NCBI GenBank assembly: GCA_018056725.1
Contig: JAGPFF010000007.1
Coordinates: 1-63,487 of the forward strand
Direction of reading: 5' to 3'
DNA: 63,487 nt
DNA from: Anaerolineaceae bacterium
GTDB taxonomy: Bacteria > Chloroflexota > Anaerolineae > Anaerolineales > Anaerolineaceae
Below the pieces are notes generated by a model. The model ran no database searches. It was not told where the DNA came from and saw only the letters and a list, made by a program, of their open reading frames with translations. The position numbers were made by a program, and so were the translations under genes. This document shows, piece after piece, positions 47,312 to 56,366 of the stretch (its first letter is position 1; every line of letters begins with the position of its first letter).

Positions 47312-47339
47312 AATAAAAAAAGCGCCCTTTCGGGCGCTT
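47312..47339 (-). terminator. Rho-independent terminator of the DoxX gene
   Basis: Stem aagcgccc / gggcgctt with a short loop; read on the minus strand it is followed by a run of six to seven U, directly downstream of the DoxX-family stop. On the plus strand no U-run follows, so it is less efficient for the aminotransferase transcript. Confidence 0.85.
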
Positions 47340-47342
47340 GAT

Positions 47343-47915
47343 TCAGGATTGAGCAGTGGTTTGCTTACGCGCTGCTGGTTGCCAGAAGGTGCCAAAACGC
47401 TTGTGAATGAAATAATTGAGACCGAAGTGTCCGGCGATTTTCCAGGCAATGACGAGAAGAATTTCCAGAACGAGGAGCACTGGTCCTGAAGCGAGCGAGC
47501 CAGCCAGCATAAAGTTGAGGTTCATCAAGGCGCCAAAGAAGGCGGCAACGCCGACGAACAAACCGAGGATGAGACAAATACCCACCAGAAATTCACCGAT
47601 CGCAACCAGTTTGCCAAACCAAACTTGAGCCCCACTATCCAACAGAGATTGGAGAAATGAGCGATACCACCCGTAATAGATTGGGGCAGGGGCGGGTGCT
47701 TCCGGAATTCTCACAGCATTTTCCCAGTAACCCTTGATGGCGTCGCCAGTTTGCATCCAGGCAGGTGAACTCAGCTTGTGCAGGCTGGCGGTGAGCCAGG
47801 TGTAGCCTACATAAACCCGAACCACCAGCCATAGCCATGCCATTTTGGTATTCGAAAACAGGAAACGGACAGCGGGTGCATCTTGTAATGAGGAGGGACC
47901 AAAGAATTTAGACAT
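47343..47915 (-). CDS. DoxX family membrane protein
   Basis: A 190-residue protein with four hydrophobic segments and the DoxX/DoxD-type pattern LVVRVYVGYTWLTASLHKLSS, split by VGYTWL, then GLFVGVAAFFGALMNLNFM. Family members include the thiosulfate:quinone oxidoreductase subunit DoxD and many uncharacterised redox-linked proteins, so only a membrane redox role can be suggested. AAAGGA precedes the ATG, and TATAAT on the minus strand at 47951-47956 is a plausible -10 about 35 bases upstream. Single gene. Confidence 0.87.
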   Translation of the reverse strand: MSKFFGPSSLQDAPAVRFLFSNTKMAWLWLVVRVYVGYTWLTASLHKLSSPAWMQTGDAIKGYWENAVRIPEAPAPAPIYYGWYRSFLQSLLDSGAQVWFGKLVAIGEFLVGICLILGLFVGVAAFFGALMNLNFMLAGSLASGPVLLVLEILLVIAWKIAGHFGLNYFIHKRFGTFWQPAARKQTTAQS

Positions 47916-48045
47916 AGAAGTCCTTTCGAAGTAAATTGATTTCGATTCTTATTATATAACAAATTATGGATAATTAAGATGAACAATATCTTAATTAAAA
48001 GGGATATTAATTCGCAATTTTCACAAAAAACCGGAGGGATTTTTA

Positions 48046-48747
48046 TTAAGAGATAGCTTTCCGACCGCTGTGGATTGCCATCGTGCCCAGCATGCGGATA
48101 TGAAAGTGGACTTCCTCGAATCCGCAATCCTGCATTTGTGCCCGCAGTTTTTCCGCGGTGACAAAATTTTCGGTGGATTGGATCAGGTATGTATAGGCTT
48201 TACGATTCCGATTGAAGATTGCCCCAAAGAATGGAATGATGACCCGAAAATAGATATTGATAAATGGGGTGAAGAAGTTGTGCCTGGGTCTGGTCATATC
48301 CAGCACGAGGATCCTTCCGCCGGGCTTGAGCACCCGATATTGCTCTTGGAGTGCCCGCTGCAGATCGGATACATTACGTACCAGATAACCGCTCATGACC
48401 AGATCAAACTGCTCATCGGCGAATGGTAACTGCAGCGCATCGGCTAGAGAACGGTCAATTCCTGCCCAGTGATTGGCTGCCAGAATCATTTGCAGATTGA
48501 TGTCTGTGGCGGTGATGCGGGCATTTTTCTCCGCGCGGTGCGCTTCACGTGCCAGGTCGCCTGTTCCGGAACCAATATCCAGAACGACCTCACCTGCTCT
48601 TAATCTGGCGCGCCGGATTGTCTCCTTGCGCAATAAAATATCCATGCCCCCGGTCATCAGGTGGTTCATAAAGACATAACGAGGCGCGATCTCTGAAAAA
48701 GTGTTTTTTACAAATACTTCCCGGTCATTCCCTTTTAAATAAGCCAT
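48046..48747 (-). CDS. menG: MenG/UbiE-type quinone C-methyltransferase
   Basis: A 233-residue SAM-dependent methyltransferase. Motif I is VVLDIGSGTGDLAREA; UbiE family signatures include MNHLMTGGMDILLRK near the N-terminus and RVLKPGGRILVLDMTRPRHN. It probably converts demethylmenaquinone to menaquinone; ubiquinone is unlikely if this is a Chloroflexota. I prefer the ATG at 48747; a GTG 13 codons upstream (48786) is in frame. A perfect TATAAT at 48755-48760 (minus) ends seven bases before the ATG, so the transcript may be leaderless. Confidence 0.85.
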   Translation of the reverse strand: MAYLKGNDREVFVKNTFSEIAPRYVFMNHLMTGGMDILLRKETIRRARLRAGEVVLDIGSGTGDLAREAHRAEKNARITATDINLQMILAANHWAGIDRSLADALQLPFADEQFDLVMSGYLVRNVSDLQRALQEQYRVLKPGGRILVLDMTRPRHNFFTPFINIYFRVIIPFFGAIFNRNRKAYTYLIQSTENFVTAEKLRAQMQDCGFEEVHFHIRMLGTMAIHSGRKAIS

Positions 48748-49076
48748 GCGCCCAATTATACGGGCAATTTGGTTACGCTTTGCCACGAATTAGGAACAGA
48801 TTCCAACTGCCTGTCCTTCCGGGGTTTTTCTGTGTTCCACCTTCCCGCGGGCTTTTTCCTTCCTGCTCCAGAACGATCTTGGGGAGTATCCAATAAAACG
48901 AAGCTGTGAGATTGAAGGAAAAACGGGATTCATTTCTGCGATGTGTCAACATAACGCGTGTAGGCAGAAAGGCGGGTCCAAAAAAGGGTCAAATTCACCC
49001 CTGGCTGTAAACTCCGGCAAGTGGAAGAAGCGATGAAATAGAGAAGGATGTTTTTGAAAGCGATGAGAAGGGTAAA
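48748..49076. other. Intergenic stretch between menG and the DtxR-family gene
   Basis: 329 bases. Apart from the TATAAT just before menG (48755-48760, minus strand) I see no gene, repeat or terminator I can defend. Confidence 0.5.
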
Positions 49077-49763
49077 TTACATGGGTTCTACAAAGATATA
49101 ACGCGCCGCGGCATACCCGAACGTGACCAGCTTACCCTTAATCTCAATGGTAATGGTTTGATTGAATGGCAGAATTTCAATCACTTTGGCTTGCGAGTCT
49201 GGAAAGACCTGGTTCGTTTCCAGATACGCCAGGAAGGCGTTATTCTCTTCGGCCAGCTCATGTACACGGCGCACAATGAAAGATTCCTCAGGATGAATCT
49301 CTGTCAGCGGGATCCATTTCGCAACGGCATCTTCAAAACCGGGCAGGGGGTTGCCATGCGGGCAGGTCTTTGGGTAACTGAGCTTTTCCAGCAATGCCGT
49401 TTCGGTCTGGGGGGAAATCGCATGTTCCAGATGGTGGGCTTCGGCGTGTAATTTGGACCAGGGTAACGTGTTCACCATCATCCATTCCATCAACATGTGG
49501 CGGCGCATCACCACTTTCGAGGCTGCCCAGCCTGCCTCAGTCAGATGAGTGCCATTTTGGTCCATGGTAATCAGACCGTCGCGTACCATCCGCTTGAGTG
49601 TGTTGGTCACCGTAGGGGGTTTCACCCCCAGCAAGTCAGCCAGGTGAGCACCAATCACGGCTTCATTATCCCGTTCCATCACATAGATCAATGACAGGTA
49701 ATCCTGAACTGTTTCGCTCAGGGGGGAAATATTCACTGCTTCCTTTGAAATGACATTTGTCAT
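49077..49763 (-). CDS. DtxR/MntR-family metal-dependent repressor
   Basis: A 228-residue regulator. The N-terminal winged helix has VQDYLSLIYVMERDN, the recognition helix region LGVKPPTVTNTLKRMVRDGL and TEAGWAAS. The dimer/metal domain follows with HLEHAISPQTE and a CPHGNPLP segment, and the end (about 150-228) is an SH3-like FeoA-type domain. It most likely senses Fe(II) or Mn(II) and represses the divergent feoABC genes. The 39-bp inverted repeat between the two genes begins 15 bases from its start codon, so autoregulation is also likely. Confidence 0.92.
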   Translation of the reverse strand: MTNVISKEAVNISPLSETVQDYLSLIYVMERDNEAVIGAHLADLLGVKPPTVTNTLKRMVRDGLITMDQNGTHLTEAGWAASKVVMRRHMLMEWMMVNTLPWSKLHAEAHHLEHAISPQTETALLEKLSYPKTCPHGNPLPGFEDAVAKWIPLTEIHPEESFIVRRVHELAEENNAFLAYLETNQVFPDSQAKVIEILPFNQTITIEIKGKLVTFGYAAARYIFVEPM

Positions 49764-49777
49764 CTATTAACCTTGAT

Positions 49778-49816
49778 ATTATTATATACTAATAAATAAT
49801 ATTAGTATATAATAAT
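49778..49816. promoter_or_regulatory. Operator-like inverted repeat of the DtxR/Feo divergent promoter
   Basis: Perfect 16-base arms attattatatactaat (49778-49793) and attagtatataataat (49801-49816) separated by seven bases. Each arm is itself close to a dyad (tatta-N5-taata type), as expected for two repressor dimers binding side by side. It occupies the whole short region between the regulator gene and feoA and overlaps TATAAT-like sequences on both strands. Confidence 0.82.
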
Positions 49817-49865
49817 GTTGATCAATATATTTTTATTATATCATTTCTTTACCGGGCAGGTATCG

Positions 49866-50117
49866 ATGGCAGTCGCTCAACAGGTGTTACGGTTATCCGA
49901 TTTAGATGTAGAAGAAAAAGGTGTGGTACTTTCATTGCAGAACGGGCGTGCTGTAAATAACCGGCTGGTCTCTCTGGGTTTTACACCTGGCGTGATGGTT
50001 GAAATGATCCAGAATTATGGTCGTGGTCCACTGATGGTCACAGTGCGCGGCACTCGTGTCGCCTTGGGTCGTGGTGAAGCCTCAAAGATTATGGTGGATC
50101 GGCTACCGCATGAGTGA
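49866..50117 (+). CDS. feoA: Ferrous iron transport protein A (FeoA)
   Basis: An 83-residue SH3-like FeoA protein, the cytosolic partner that supports FeoB. Typical sequence: LSLQNGRAVNNRLVSLGFTP, followed by GVMVEMIQNYGRGPLMVTVRG. I choose the ATG at 49866 over the upstream in-frame ATG at 49815 because it gives the family length, and because 49815 lies inside the operator repeat. Its end overlaps the feoB start by eight bases. Confidence 0.92.
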   Translation: MAVAQQVLRLSDLDVEEKGVVLSLQNGRAVNNRLVSLGFTPGVMVEMIQNYGRGPLMVTVRGTRVALGRGEASKIMVDRLPHE

Positions 50118-52146
50118 ACCGCAGGCTGTAACCCTTCCATCTTCCTTTTCAGAGCAATCGACAGAAGAGGTTCTGGTAGCTCTTGCCGGACAGCCCAACA
50201 TGGGCAAATCGACTCTTTTTAATCTCCTCACCGGTCTCCACCAGCACACTGGTAACTGGCCCGGTAAAACGGTCGAACGGCTTGAAGGTTCGTTTCCGCT
50301 TAATCACCGTACGATCCGCCTGGTCGATTTGCCCGGCACCTACAGCCTTACTGCCAATTCACCTGAAGAGGTCATCACCCGCGAATTTATCCTGCATGAA
50401 AAACCTGCTGTTCTCCTTGCCATGGTCAGTGCTGCCAATTTGGAGCGCAGTCTCTACCTGGTCTCGGAATTGATCCCGCTGCATGTACCGATGATTGTAG
50501 TGCTCAATATGATGGATGTCGCTTCGCAGGAAGGAATACAAATCGACGCCGTCTCCCTTGAGCGACAATTAGGAATTCCGGTCCTTCCCATGGTCGCATC
50601 ACGGCGTGAAGGGGTGAAAGAATTATTGCCGATGATTGAGGAGGTCCTCGAAGGGAAGCTCTGTTCTTCACCAAATCCCCCACCTGTTCGGGGCGACCAT
50701 CAAGAAGTATTACACCAATTGGTCACTTTAATCTCCGCCTTCGTCCCACCGGTTTACCCTGTGGATTGGGTCGGGCTTAAACTGCTTGAAGGCGATCAGG
50801 AGATCACCCGCATGATGCAAACCATGCTTCCTGATGCCACCTGGCGGCAGGTGGAGGAGATTTTGAAAAAGCATGAGGATGCCTACCTGGCGGTGGTTTC
50901 AGGGCGTTATGAATGGATTGCCGGGATGATTCGAACTGTGGTGTCCAGATCGAAAATTGGTCAGATGGGAATTACCGAAAGGCTTGATCGTTGGGCAGCG
51001 CACCCCGTCTGGGGTCTATTTATTCTGGCGGGCATAATGGGGATTGTGTTCTGGCTGACATTTACCCTTGGCACCCCCCTGCAAGATTTGATGGAAAACT
51101 GGTTGATTCTGCCACTGGCGAACGGAGCTGCTGGTGCGCTCGCAAGCTCTCCGATGTGGGTGCGGGGGATGATTGTGGATGGCTTAATCGGTGGCGTGGG
51201 ATCCGTGTTGACCTTTTTACCGATCATTGCCATCTTCTTTGCCACCTTTGCACTGCTGGAAGATGTGGGCTATATGGCGCGGGCGGCGTATGTCATGGAC
51301 AATCTGATGCACCACATGGGTCTGCATGGAAAATCCTTCCTGCCCCTCTTTTTAGGCTTTGGCTGCAACGTTCCTGCCATTATGGGAACACGGGTGATTG
51401 AATCCTGGTCCGCACGTTTGCTTACCATTCTGATTGCTCCGCTCGTCCCTTGCACCGCACGCATGGCTGTCGTCGCTTTCATCGCTCCGACCTTTTTTGG
51501 CAAGAATGCCCTCTGGTACTCCTGGGGGTTGGTGATGGTCTCCCTCCTTACTCTGGTGGTGAGTGGCGTTGTTCTTAACCGCATCCTCTTCAAAGGACAA
51601 CGTTCCGCATTCATTATGGAAATGCCTCTTTATCACATTCCCAATTTTCGTACTATCGGGGTGCTCGTCGGGCAGCGATCCTTCTCCTTTGTGAAAAAGG
51701 CGGGTACGACCATCCTGGCTGTCTCCCTGCTGATCTGGGTCTTTTCGTATCTGCCTGCTGGAAATCTGGAGACAAGCTTCCTGGCGAGGTTTGGTCAGTG
51801 GCTTTCTCCGGTTGGAAAAATAATGGGATTTGACTGGAAGTTAACCCTTGCCCTGATCACCAGTTTCCCGGCAAAGGAAAATGCCATTGCCACACTCGGA
51901 GTTATTTTTGGCAATTCTGTCGGTGCTGGTCTTGCCAATACGTTGGCTGCCACCTATACCCCTGCCACTGCCCTGTCGTTTTTAGTCGTGACCATGTTGT
52001 TCATTCCCTGTGCAGCGACGGTGGGAGTGATCAAACAGGAAACGAACTCCTGGAAGTGGACGCTGGTGAGTATTGGGTTACTCTTGTTAATCTCACTCTT
52101 TGCCGGTGTGGTGGTTTATCATCTGGCGGTTTGGATCGGAGCGTAA
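50110..52146 (+). CDS. feoB: Ferrous iron transporter FeoB
   Basis: A 678-residue FeoB. N-terminal G domain: G1 GQPNMGKST (27-35), G3 DLPGTYS, G4 NMMD. A helical GDI-like domain follows, then two Gate/nucleoside-recognition-type membrane halves with GFGCNVPAIMGTRVIES and SFPAKENAIATLGVIFGN. It imports Fe(II) across the cytoplasmic membrane. The start at 50110 (ATG just inside feoA) is preferred to the open frame from 50056. Expression is probably controlled by the divergent DtxR-family repressor. Confidence 0.96.
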   Translation: MSEPQAVTLPSSFSEQSTEEVLVALAGQPNMGKSTLFNLLTGLHQHTGNWPGKTVERLEGSFPLNHRTIRLVDLPGTYSLTANSPEEVITREFILHEKPAVLLAMVSAANLERSLYLVSELIPLHVPMIVVLNMMDVASQEGIQIDAVSLERQLGIPVLPMVASRREGVKELLPMIEEVLEGKLCSSPNPPPVRGDHQEVLHQLVTLISAFVPPVYPVDWVGLKLLEGDQEITRMMQTMLPDATWRQVEEILKKHEDAYLAVVSGRYEWIAGMIRTVVSRSKIGQMGITERLDRWAAHPVWGLFILAGIMGIVFWLTFTLGTPLQDLMENWLILPLANGAAGALASSPMWVRGMIVDGLIGGVGSVLTFLPIIAIFFATFALLEDVGYMARAAYVMDNLMHHMGLHGKSFLPLFLGFGCNVPAIMGTRVIESWSARLLTILIAPLVPCTARMAVVAFIAPTFFGKNALWYSWGLVMVSLLTLVVSGVVLNRILFKGQRSAFIMEMPLYHIPNFRTIGVLVGQRSFSFVKKAGTTILAVSLLIWVFSYLPAGNLETSFLARFGQWLSPVGKIMGFDWKLTLALITSFPAKENAIATLGVIFGNSVGAGLANTLAATYTPATALSFLVVTMLFIPCAATVGVIKQETNSWKWTLVSIGLLLLISLFAGVVVYHLAVWIGA

Positions 52147-52148
52147 GT

Positions 52149-52382
52149 ATGCTCGAAGCATTCCTTGATCGGATTAACCGTGGCGGGACTCTGGAAGTGG
52201 AGTCTCTGGCACGTGAATTTGATACCACTCCTGAAATGGTGAGAATGATGCTTGATCAATTACAACAAATGGGTCGTTTGAAGCAGTATCAAGCCTGTTC
52301 AGATGGGTGTGCTGGCTGCAGCCTGCAAAAGGGATGCCATTCCGCACATCCTCAGGAGTCAGTAAAACTCTGGCAGTTATAA
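52149..52382 (+). CDS. FeoC-like winged-helix protein with four-cysteine cluster
   Basis: A 77-residue protein starting two bases after feoB. N-terminal residues 1-45 form a small winged-helix (FeoC/MarR-like) with LEVESLAREFDTTPEMVRMM in its helix region. Residues 50-63 hold Cys50, Cys54, Cys57 and Cys63, the spacing of FeoC proteins that bind an oxygen-sensitive iron-sulfur cluster. FeoC is thought to modulate FeoB stability or GTPase activity. Confidence 0.87.
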   Translation: MLEAFLDRINRGGTLEVESLAREFDTTPEMVRMMLDQLQQMGRLKQYQACSDGCAGCSLQKGCHSAHPQESVKLWQL

Positions 52383-52502
52383 AAATTTGATGAAAAGGAA
52401 GACCTCATAGATGTTGGCATTTCTTTTTTTCAGTCTTCTGATGCCATTTATCCACCTGAGATTAACCGCTACAGAACTCTAGCTGACCAATGAAAAAGGG
52501 AT

Positions 52503-52527
52503 AAAAAAAGTGCCCCTAACGGAGCAC
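52503..52527 (-). terminator. Rho-independent terminator downstream of tRNA-Glu
   Basis: Read on the minus strand: seven-base stem (gtgctcc / ggggcac, one G-U pair), loop gtta, followed by seven U. It lies ten bases beyond the 3' end of the tRNA. Confidence 0.85.
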
Positions 52528-52536
52528 CCTGTAAAG

Positions 52537-52609
52537 TGCCCCCAAGGGAATTCGAATCCCTGTTTTGGCCTTGAGAGGGCCGCGTCCTGGGCCGCTAGAC
52601 GATGGGGGC
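52537..52609 (-). tRNA. tRNA-Glu (anticodon CTC)
   Basis: A 73-base cloverleaf on the minus strand. Acceptor stem gccccca / tgggggc with discriminator A; D-arm gtctagcggcccaggac; anticodon loop ctctcaa giving CTC; T-arm aggga-ttcgaat-tccct. The anticodon stem has one mismatch at its outer end (27-43). CCA is not encoded. The 52383-52806 stretch holds nothing else I can support besides the downstream terminator. Confidence 0.95.
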
Positions 52610-52806
52610 GAGTGAAGAAATTTTATCATAGCGGTATATGAGTGTCAACAAATTCCCTTTTGTCAGGGTTCTTCAAATTCCTGATTGACGAAGTCGACTT
52701 TGAATGCTATTATCATGTTACATTATTTATTATTGTTATTACGCAATCATTCCGTTCATTAACAATTTCATTCATTTCATTCATTTCATTTTTTGGAGCA
52801 ATTATT

Positions 52807-53898
52807 ATGTCTTTAGAATTCATTCTTCGTCTTTTTGGCATGGTCATTTTGTCAATACTGGGGGGCATCTGGGGTCAACAAGTGGGGCAAATGATAAATT
52901 TGAATGCGCCCTCAACTGGTGCAATGCCAGTGGAGCAATACCGTTTTCTATTCGGTTTGCTCGGTGCCTTGCTTGGGCTGATCCTTACCCCCTACTTCAC
53001 TACCCGCCCAGCCCGGGCGATCCGCAACGCCCTCGCTAAATCCACCACTCAATCTCTTCTCGCCTCGCTCATCGGCTTGGTCGTGGGATTGATTGTAGCG
53101 GCACTGCTGTCCTTCCCGCTTTCTCTGCTACCAGATCCATTTGGCAGCATTTTGCCATTCATCGGGGCGGTATTCTTTGCCTACCTTGGCATCTCCATTT
53201 TCCGGATGCGCCAGCAGGATATCTTTGGCTTCATCACCAGTATCCGCGGTGGCAAAACGCCGGATAAAGAGGGCAATTCCGGGTCCTCCTGGGCGGAGAG
53301 CCGTACAATCCTTCTTGATACCAGTGTGATCATTGATGGGCGCATCGCGGACATATCCCGCACCGGCTTCCTGCCCGGATCTCTGCTCATTCCCCGCTTC
53401 GTGCTGAATGAATTGCAATATATCGCAGATTCTCCCGATAATCTCCGCCGCCAACGAGGTCGTCGCGGGATGGAAGTTCTCTCCACATTGCAAAAAGAAC
53501 CGAATATCCCCGTCCGCATCAGCGATATTGATGTGGAAGGGATGCGCGAAGTGGATGACAAGCTCGTTGTCCTGGCGAGACAGCTGCGCTGCCCTATCCT
53601 GACCAACGATTACAATCTCAACCGCATTGCCGAACTGCAGGGTGTGACGGTCCTTAATGTCAACGAACTGGCAAATGCGGTAAAATCGGTTTTGATACCC
53701 GGTGAGATGATGACGGTTCAAGTCATCCAGGAAGGGCGTGAACCCGGTCAGGGCGTTGCTTATATGGATGACGGCACCATGGTGGTGGTGGAAAATGGTC
53801 GTGAATATATTGACCGTTCGATCCAGGTTGTCGTAACCAAGGTGCTGCAAACCGCTGCCGGACGAATGATCTTTGCCAGACCGGAAGAAAACAACTAG
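52807..53898 (+). CDS. Membrane PIN-TRAM domain protein (YacL-like)
   Basis: A 363-residue protein with four N-terminal membrane segments (about residues 3-125), a PIN ribonuclease-like domain starting ILLDTSVIIDGRIADI and ending LTNDYNLNRIAELQG, with the acidic residues expected of the nuclease site, and a C-terminal TRAM domain (about 300-360). It resembles Bacillus YacL, which often sits next to ispD or cysS. The ATG at 52807 follows GGAG; the open frame extends upstream to 52642 without support. It leads a likely operon with cysS and rlmB. Confidence 0.9.
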   Translation: MSLEFILRLFGMVILSILGGIWGQQVGQMINLNAPSTGAMPVEQYRFLFGLLGALLGLILTPYFTTRPARAIRNALAKSTTQSLLASLIGLVVGLIVAALLSFPLSLLPDPFGSILPFIGAVFFAYLGISIFRMRQQDIFGFITSIRGGKTPDKEGNSGSSWAESRTILLDTSVIIDGRIADISRTGFLPGSLLIPRFVLNELQYIADSPDNLRRQRGRRGMEVLSTLQKEPNIPVRISDIDVEGMREVDDKLVVLARQLRCPILTNDYNLNRIAELQGVTVLNVNELANAVKSVLIPGEMMTVQVIQEGREPGQGVAYMDDGTMVVVENGREYIDRSIQVVVTKVLQTAAGRMIFARPEENN

Positions 53899-53919
53899 CC
53901 TTCGCAAAGCAGGAGTACG

Positions 53920-55314
53920 ATGAAAGTCTATAATACGCTGACCCGTTCTGTTGAGGAATTTAAAACTCTTGAACCCGGCAAAGTAAGCATGTATGTCTGC
54001 GGTCCAACCGTTTATGCCAAAGCCCATATTGGTCATGCCATGTCCGCCCTGGTGTTTGATATTATTCGACGATACCTGGAGTTTCGCGGCTATCAGGTGC
54101 GTCATGTGATGAATTTCACCGATGTGGATGATAAGATCATCCTGCGAGCCAATGAAAAGGGGATGGATCCCTTTGCCCTTGGTGAGATGTATATTCGTGA
54201 GTTTGAGGATCACCTGCTGCGATTTAATATCCTGCCAGCAACGGTCAACCCACGTGCCACGCGTGAAATGGATCAAATTATCACCATGATTAAAGGATTG
54301 GTTGACAAGGGATACGCCTACCCGGTGGATGGGGATGTGTATTTTCGCGTCAGCCGTGACCCAGAATATGGCAAGCTCTCGGGCAGGCGAGTGGAGGAAA
54401 TGCAAGCCGGCTTTCGCATTGAGGTGGATGCGCGCAAGGAAAACCCGATGGATTTTGCATTGTGGAAAGCCGCCAAACCAGGTGAACCTGCCTGGGAAAG
54501 CCCGTGGGGGAAGGGACGCCCAGGCTGGCATATTGAATGCTCAGCGATGAACCTCAATCATTTGGGTGAGCAGATTGATATTCATGGTGGCGGAAATGAC
54601 CTGATCTTTCCGCACCATGAAAATGAAATTGCCCAGAGTGAGAGTTTTACCGGCAAACCCTTTGCTCGCTACTGGATTCATAATGGCATGCTTCAATTGA
54701 GCGGCGAGAAGATGTCCAAATCCCTTGGCAACCTGGTCACTATTGAAGAGTTTCTTGAACATCATCCAGCCGATGCGCTGCGCATGCTCGTGCTTAATTC
54801 CGGTTATCGCAACCCACTTTCTTATTCCGAAGAAATTCTCGTTCAGGCGGAACGGGCAATTGAGCGCCTTCGCTCAGGATTGAAGCCAGCATTGCCAGGC
54901 TCAACGGGGGTGGCGCAATCCGTGCTGGATTCTCTCAACCGCCAGGTGGAAGCAACCACGGAAGGTTTCATTGCCTCCATGGATGATGATTTCAATTCAG
55001 CGGGTGCGTTGGCACAGCTCTTTGAACTGGTTCGGATGATCAACCAGAACCGTACGGAAGGTGCCACCAACGACCAACTTGCCGCCGCTCAAGCAAAACT
55101 ACGTGAACTGACCTCCGTTCTCGGTCTTACCCTGGAACAAGAATCTGTTTCGGATCACTCTGCAGATGAAGTTATCAACCTGCTGATTGAGATCCGTCAG
55201 GACTTGCGCGCCAACAAACTCTGGCAGCTTTCCGATAAGGTTCGTGACCGCTTGGCTGAACTCGGTGTGGTGTTGGAGGATAGCAAAGAGGGTACCTCCT
55301 GGCACTGGAAATGA
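53920..55314 (+). CDS. cysS: Cysteinyl-tRNA synthetase
   Basis: A 464-residue class I synthetase charging tRNA-Cys. Zinc-binding Cys27 is in [13 protein letters not shown] is at 36-39 (KAHIGHAMS), and the KMSKS loop reads [20 protein letters not shown] and [15 protein letters not shown] complete the active site. AGGAG precedes the ATG; the gene begins 21 bases after the PIN-TRAM gene and ends seven bases before the rRNA methylase gene. Confidence 0.97.
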   Translation: MKVYNTLTRSVEEFKTLEPGKVSMYVCGPTVYAKAHIGHAMSALVFDIIRRYLEFRGYQVRHVMNFTDVDDKIILRANEKGMDPFALGEMYIREFEDHLLRFNILPATVNPRATREMDQIITMIKGLVDKGYAYPVDGDVYFRVSRDPEYGKLSGRRVEEMQAGFRIEVDARKENPMDFALWKAAKPGEPAWESPWGKGRPGWHIECSAMNLNHLGEQIDIHGGGNDLIFPHHENEIAQSESFTGKPFARYWIHNGMLQLSGEKMSKSLGNLVTIEEFLEHHPADALRMLVLNSGYRNPLSYSEEILVQAERAIERLRSGLKPALPGSTGVAQSVLDSLNRQVEATTEGFIASMDDDFNSAGALAQLFELVRMINQNRTEGATNDQLAAAQAKLRELTSVLGLTLEQESVSDHSADEVINLLIEIRQDLRANKLWQLSDKVRDRLAELGVVLEDSKEGTSWHWK

Positions 55315-55321
55315 CCTGCTC

Positions 55322-56065
55322 ATGAAAGAATGGATCACGGGTCGAAACCCGGTTATGGAAGTGTTGCTGGCAAAACGACGCCAGGTATTTCGCCTGTTGC
55401 TGGCTACCGGAGTGGAAGAAAAAGGGCGGGTTCTTGAAATCATCCGCCTCGCCGAGAAAAACAAAATTCCTTTGGAGCGTGTGACACGCGAGCGTCTGGA
55501 TCGATTAGGGGAGAATCCACAGGGAGTTGCAGTGGAGGTTAGCGGCTATCCTTATGTGGATCTGGCAGATATTCTCGAGGCTGCGGCTGCAAAAGGTGAG
55601 GATCTGTTTGTTTTAGTGTTGGATGTGATCCAAAATCCGCAGAATCTTGGCACACTGCTGAGGACAGCGGAAGCCGTAGGTGTACATGGCGTGGTCATGC
55701 CACAGCACCGGGCTGCTGAAGTAACACCTGCCGTGGTAATTGCTTCCGCAGGTGCGTCTGAGCATATGCTCGTGGCACAGGGAAACCTCACCCAGGCGCT
55801 GGATCAAATAAAACAGGCAGGGGCATGGGTTGTTGGGTTAGCGGGCGAGGAAGGCGCCTTGTCTCCGGAACAAATACCGCTTAACCGACCGATCGCGGTG
55901 GTGGTTGGGAATGAAGGCGAGGGGATCCGTCCTCTTGTGCGCCAGTCCTGTGATTATCTACTCAGTTTGCCGATGCGTGGTCATATTGAATCCCTCAACG
56001 CAGCAGTAGCGGGTTCAATCGTCCTTTATCAGTGTCTTTTCTCCCGGATGCAGGGTAAAGTCTGA
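55322..56065 (+). CDS. rlmB: TrmH/SpoU-family RNA 2'-O-methyltransferase (RlmB-like)
   Basis: A 247-residue SPOUT methyltransferase. The N-terminal substrate-binding domain starts MKEWITGRNPVMEVLLAKRR. The catalytic domain has VLDVIQNPQNLGTLLRTAEA, VVVGNEGEGIRPLVRQ and LPMRGHIESLNAAVAGSIVL, the three SpoU motifs. Family members methylate G2251 of 23S rRNA. The location directly after cysS is the classical arrangement. Confidence 0.93.
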   Translation: MKEWITGRNPVMEVLLAKRRQVFRLLLATGVEEKGRVLEIIRLAEKNKIPLERVTRERLDRLGENPQGVAVEVSGYPYVDLADILEAAAAKGEDLFVLVLDVIQNPQNLGTLLRTAEAVGVHGVVMPQHRAAEVTPAVVIASAGASEHMLVAQGNLTQALDQIKQAGAWVVGLAGEEGALSPEQIPLNRPIAVVVGNEGEGIRPLVRQSCDYLLSLPMRGHIESLNAAVAGSIVLYQCLFSRMQGKV

Positions 56066-56066
56066 T

Positions 56067-56366
56067 ATGTTGTTTCGAGTGTTGGTTTTCTTCCTACTGG
56101 TCATTGCTGGTTATCAGACTTCGCGCCGCATTCGAGGCAATACGTTCAGCATTTCATTGGTCAGCACTTTGCTTGTAGTGATGGTGGTTGTTTTTTTCGT
56201 CCTTGGGAAAAAACTCTTCGCCATGGTTGGCTTTTCCATGTACCTGATGCTCATCATTCTGGGTTTCGCGGCGGGCATCTTTGCTGGCTTAACAAATCAA
56301 AAAAAGCAAATCCAGCAAAGCAGAAATTTACCCCGCCCTCGGGATGATTCCGAAAACCAGCATTAA
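56067..56366 (+). CDS. Small membrane protein of unknown function
   Basis: A 99-residue protein with three hydrophobic stretches (about 2-16, 27-46, 51-73) and a charged, probably cytoplasmic C-tail. It starts two bases after the rlmB stop, so it is most likely co-expressed. I do not recognise the family. The last four bases overlap the convergent DUF456 gene. Confidence 0.7.
   Translation: MLFRVLVFFLLVIAGYQTSRRIRGNTFSISLVSTLLVVMVVVFFVLGKKLFAMVGFSMYLMLIILGFAAGIFAGLTNQKKQIQQSRNLPRPRDDSENQH

Noticed and set aside
52764..52794. ttcattca-type tandem repeats before the PIN-TRAM start
   Set aside because: Short low-complexity T/C-rich run only; no evidence of phase variation because it lies outside the chosen coding frame.
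53128..54531. 467-codon minus-strand frame opposite the PIN-TRAM gene and cysS
   Set aside because: It lies fully antisense to two well-supported genes and its His/Gly-rich translation is typical of a shadow frame.
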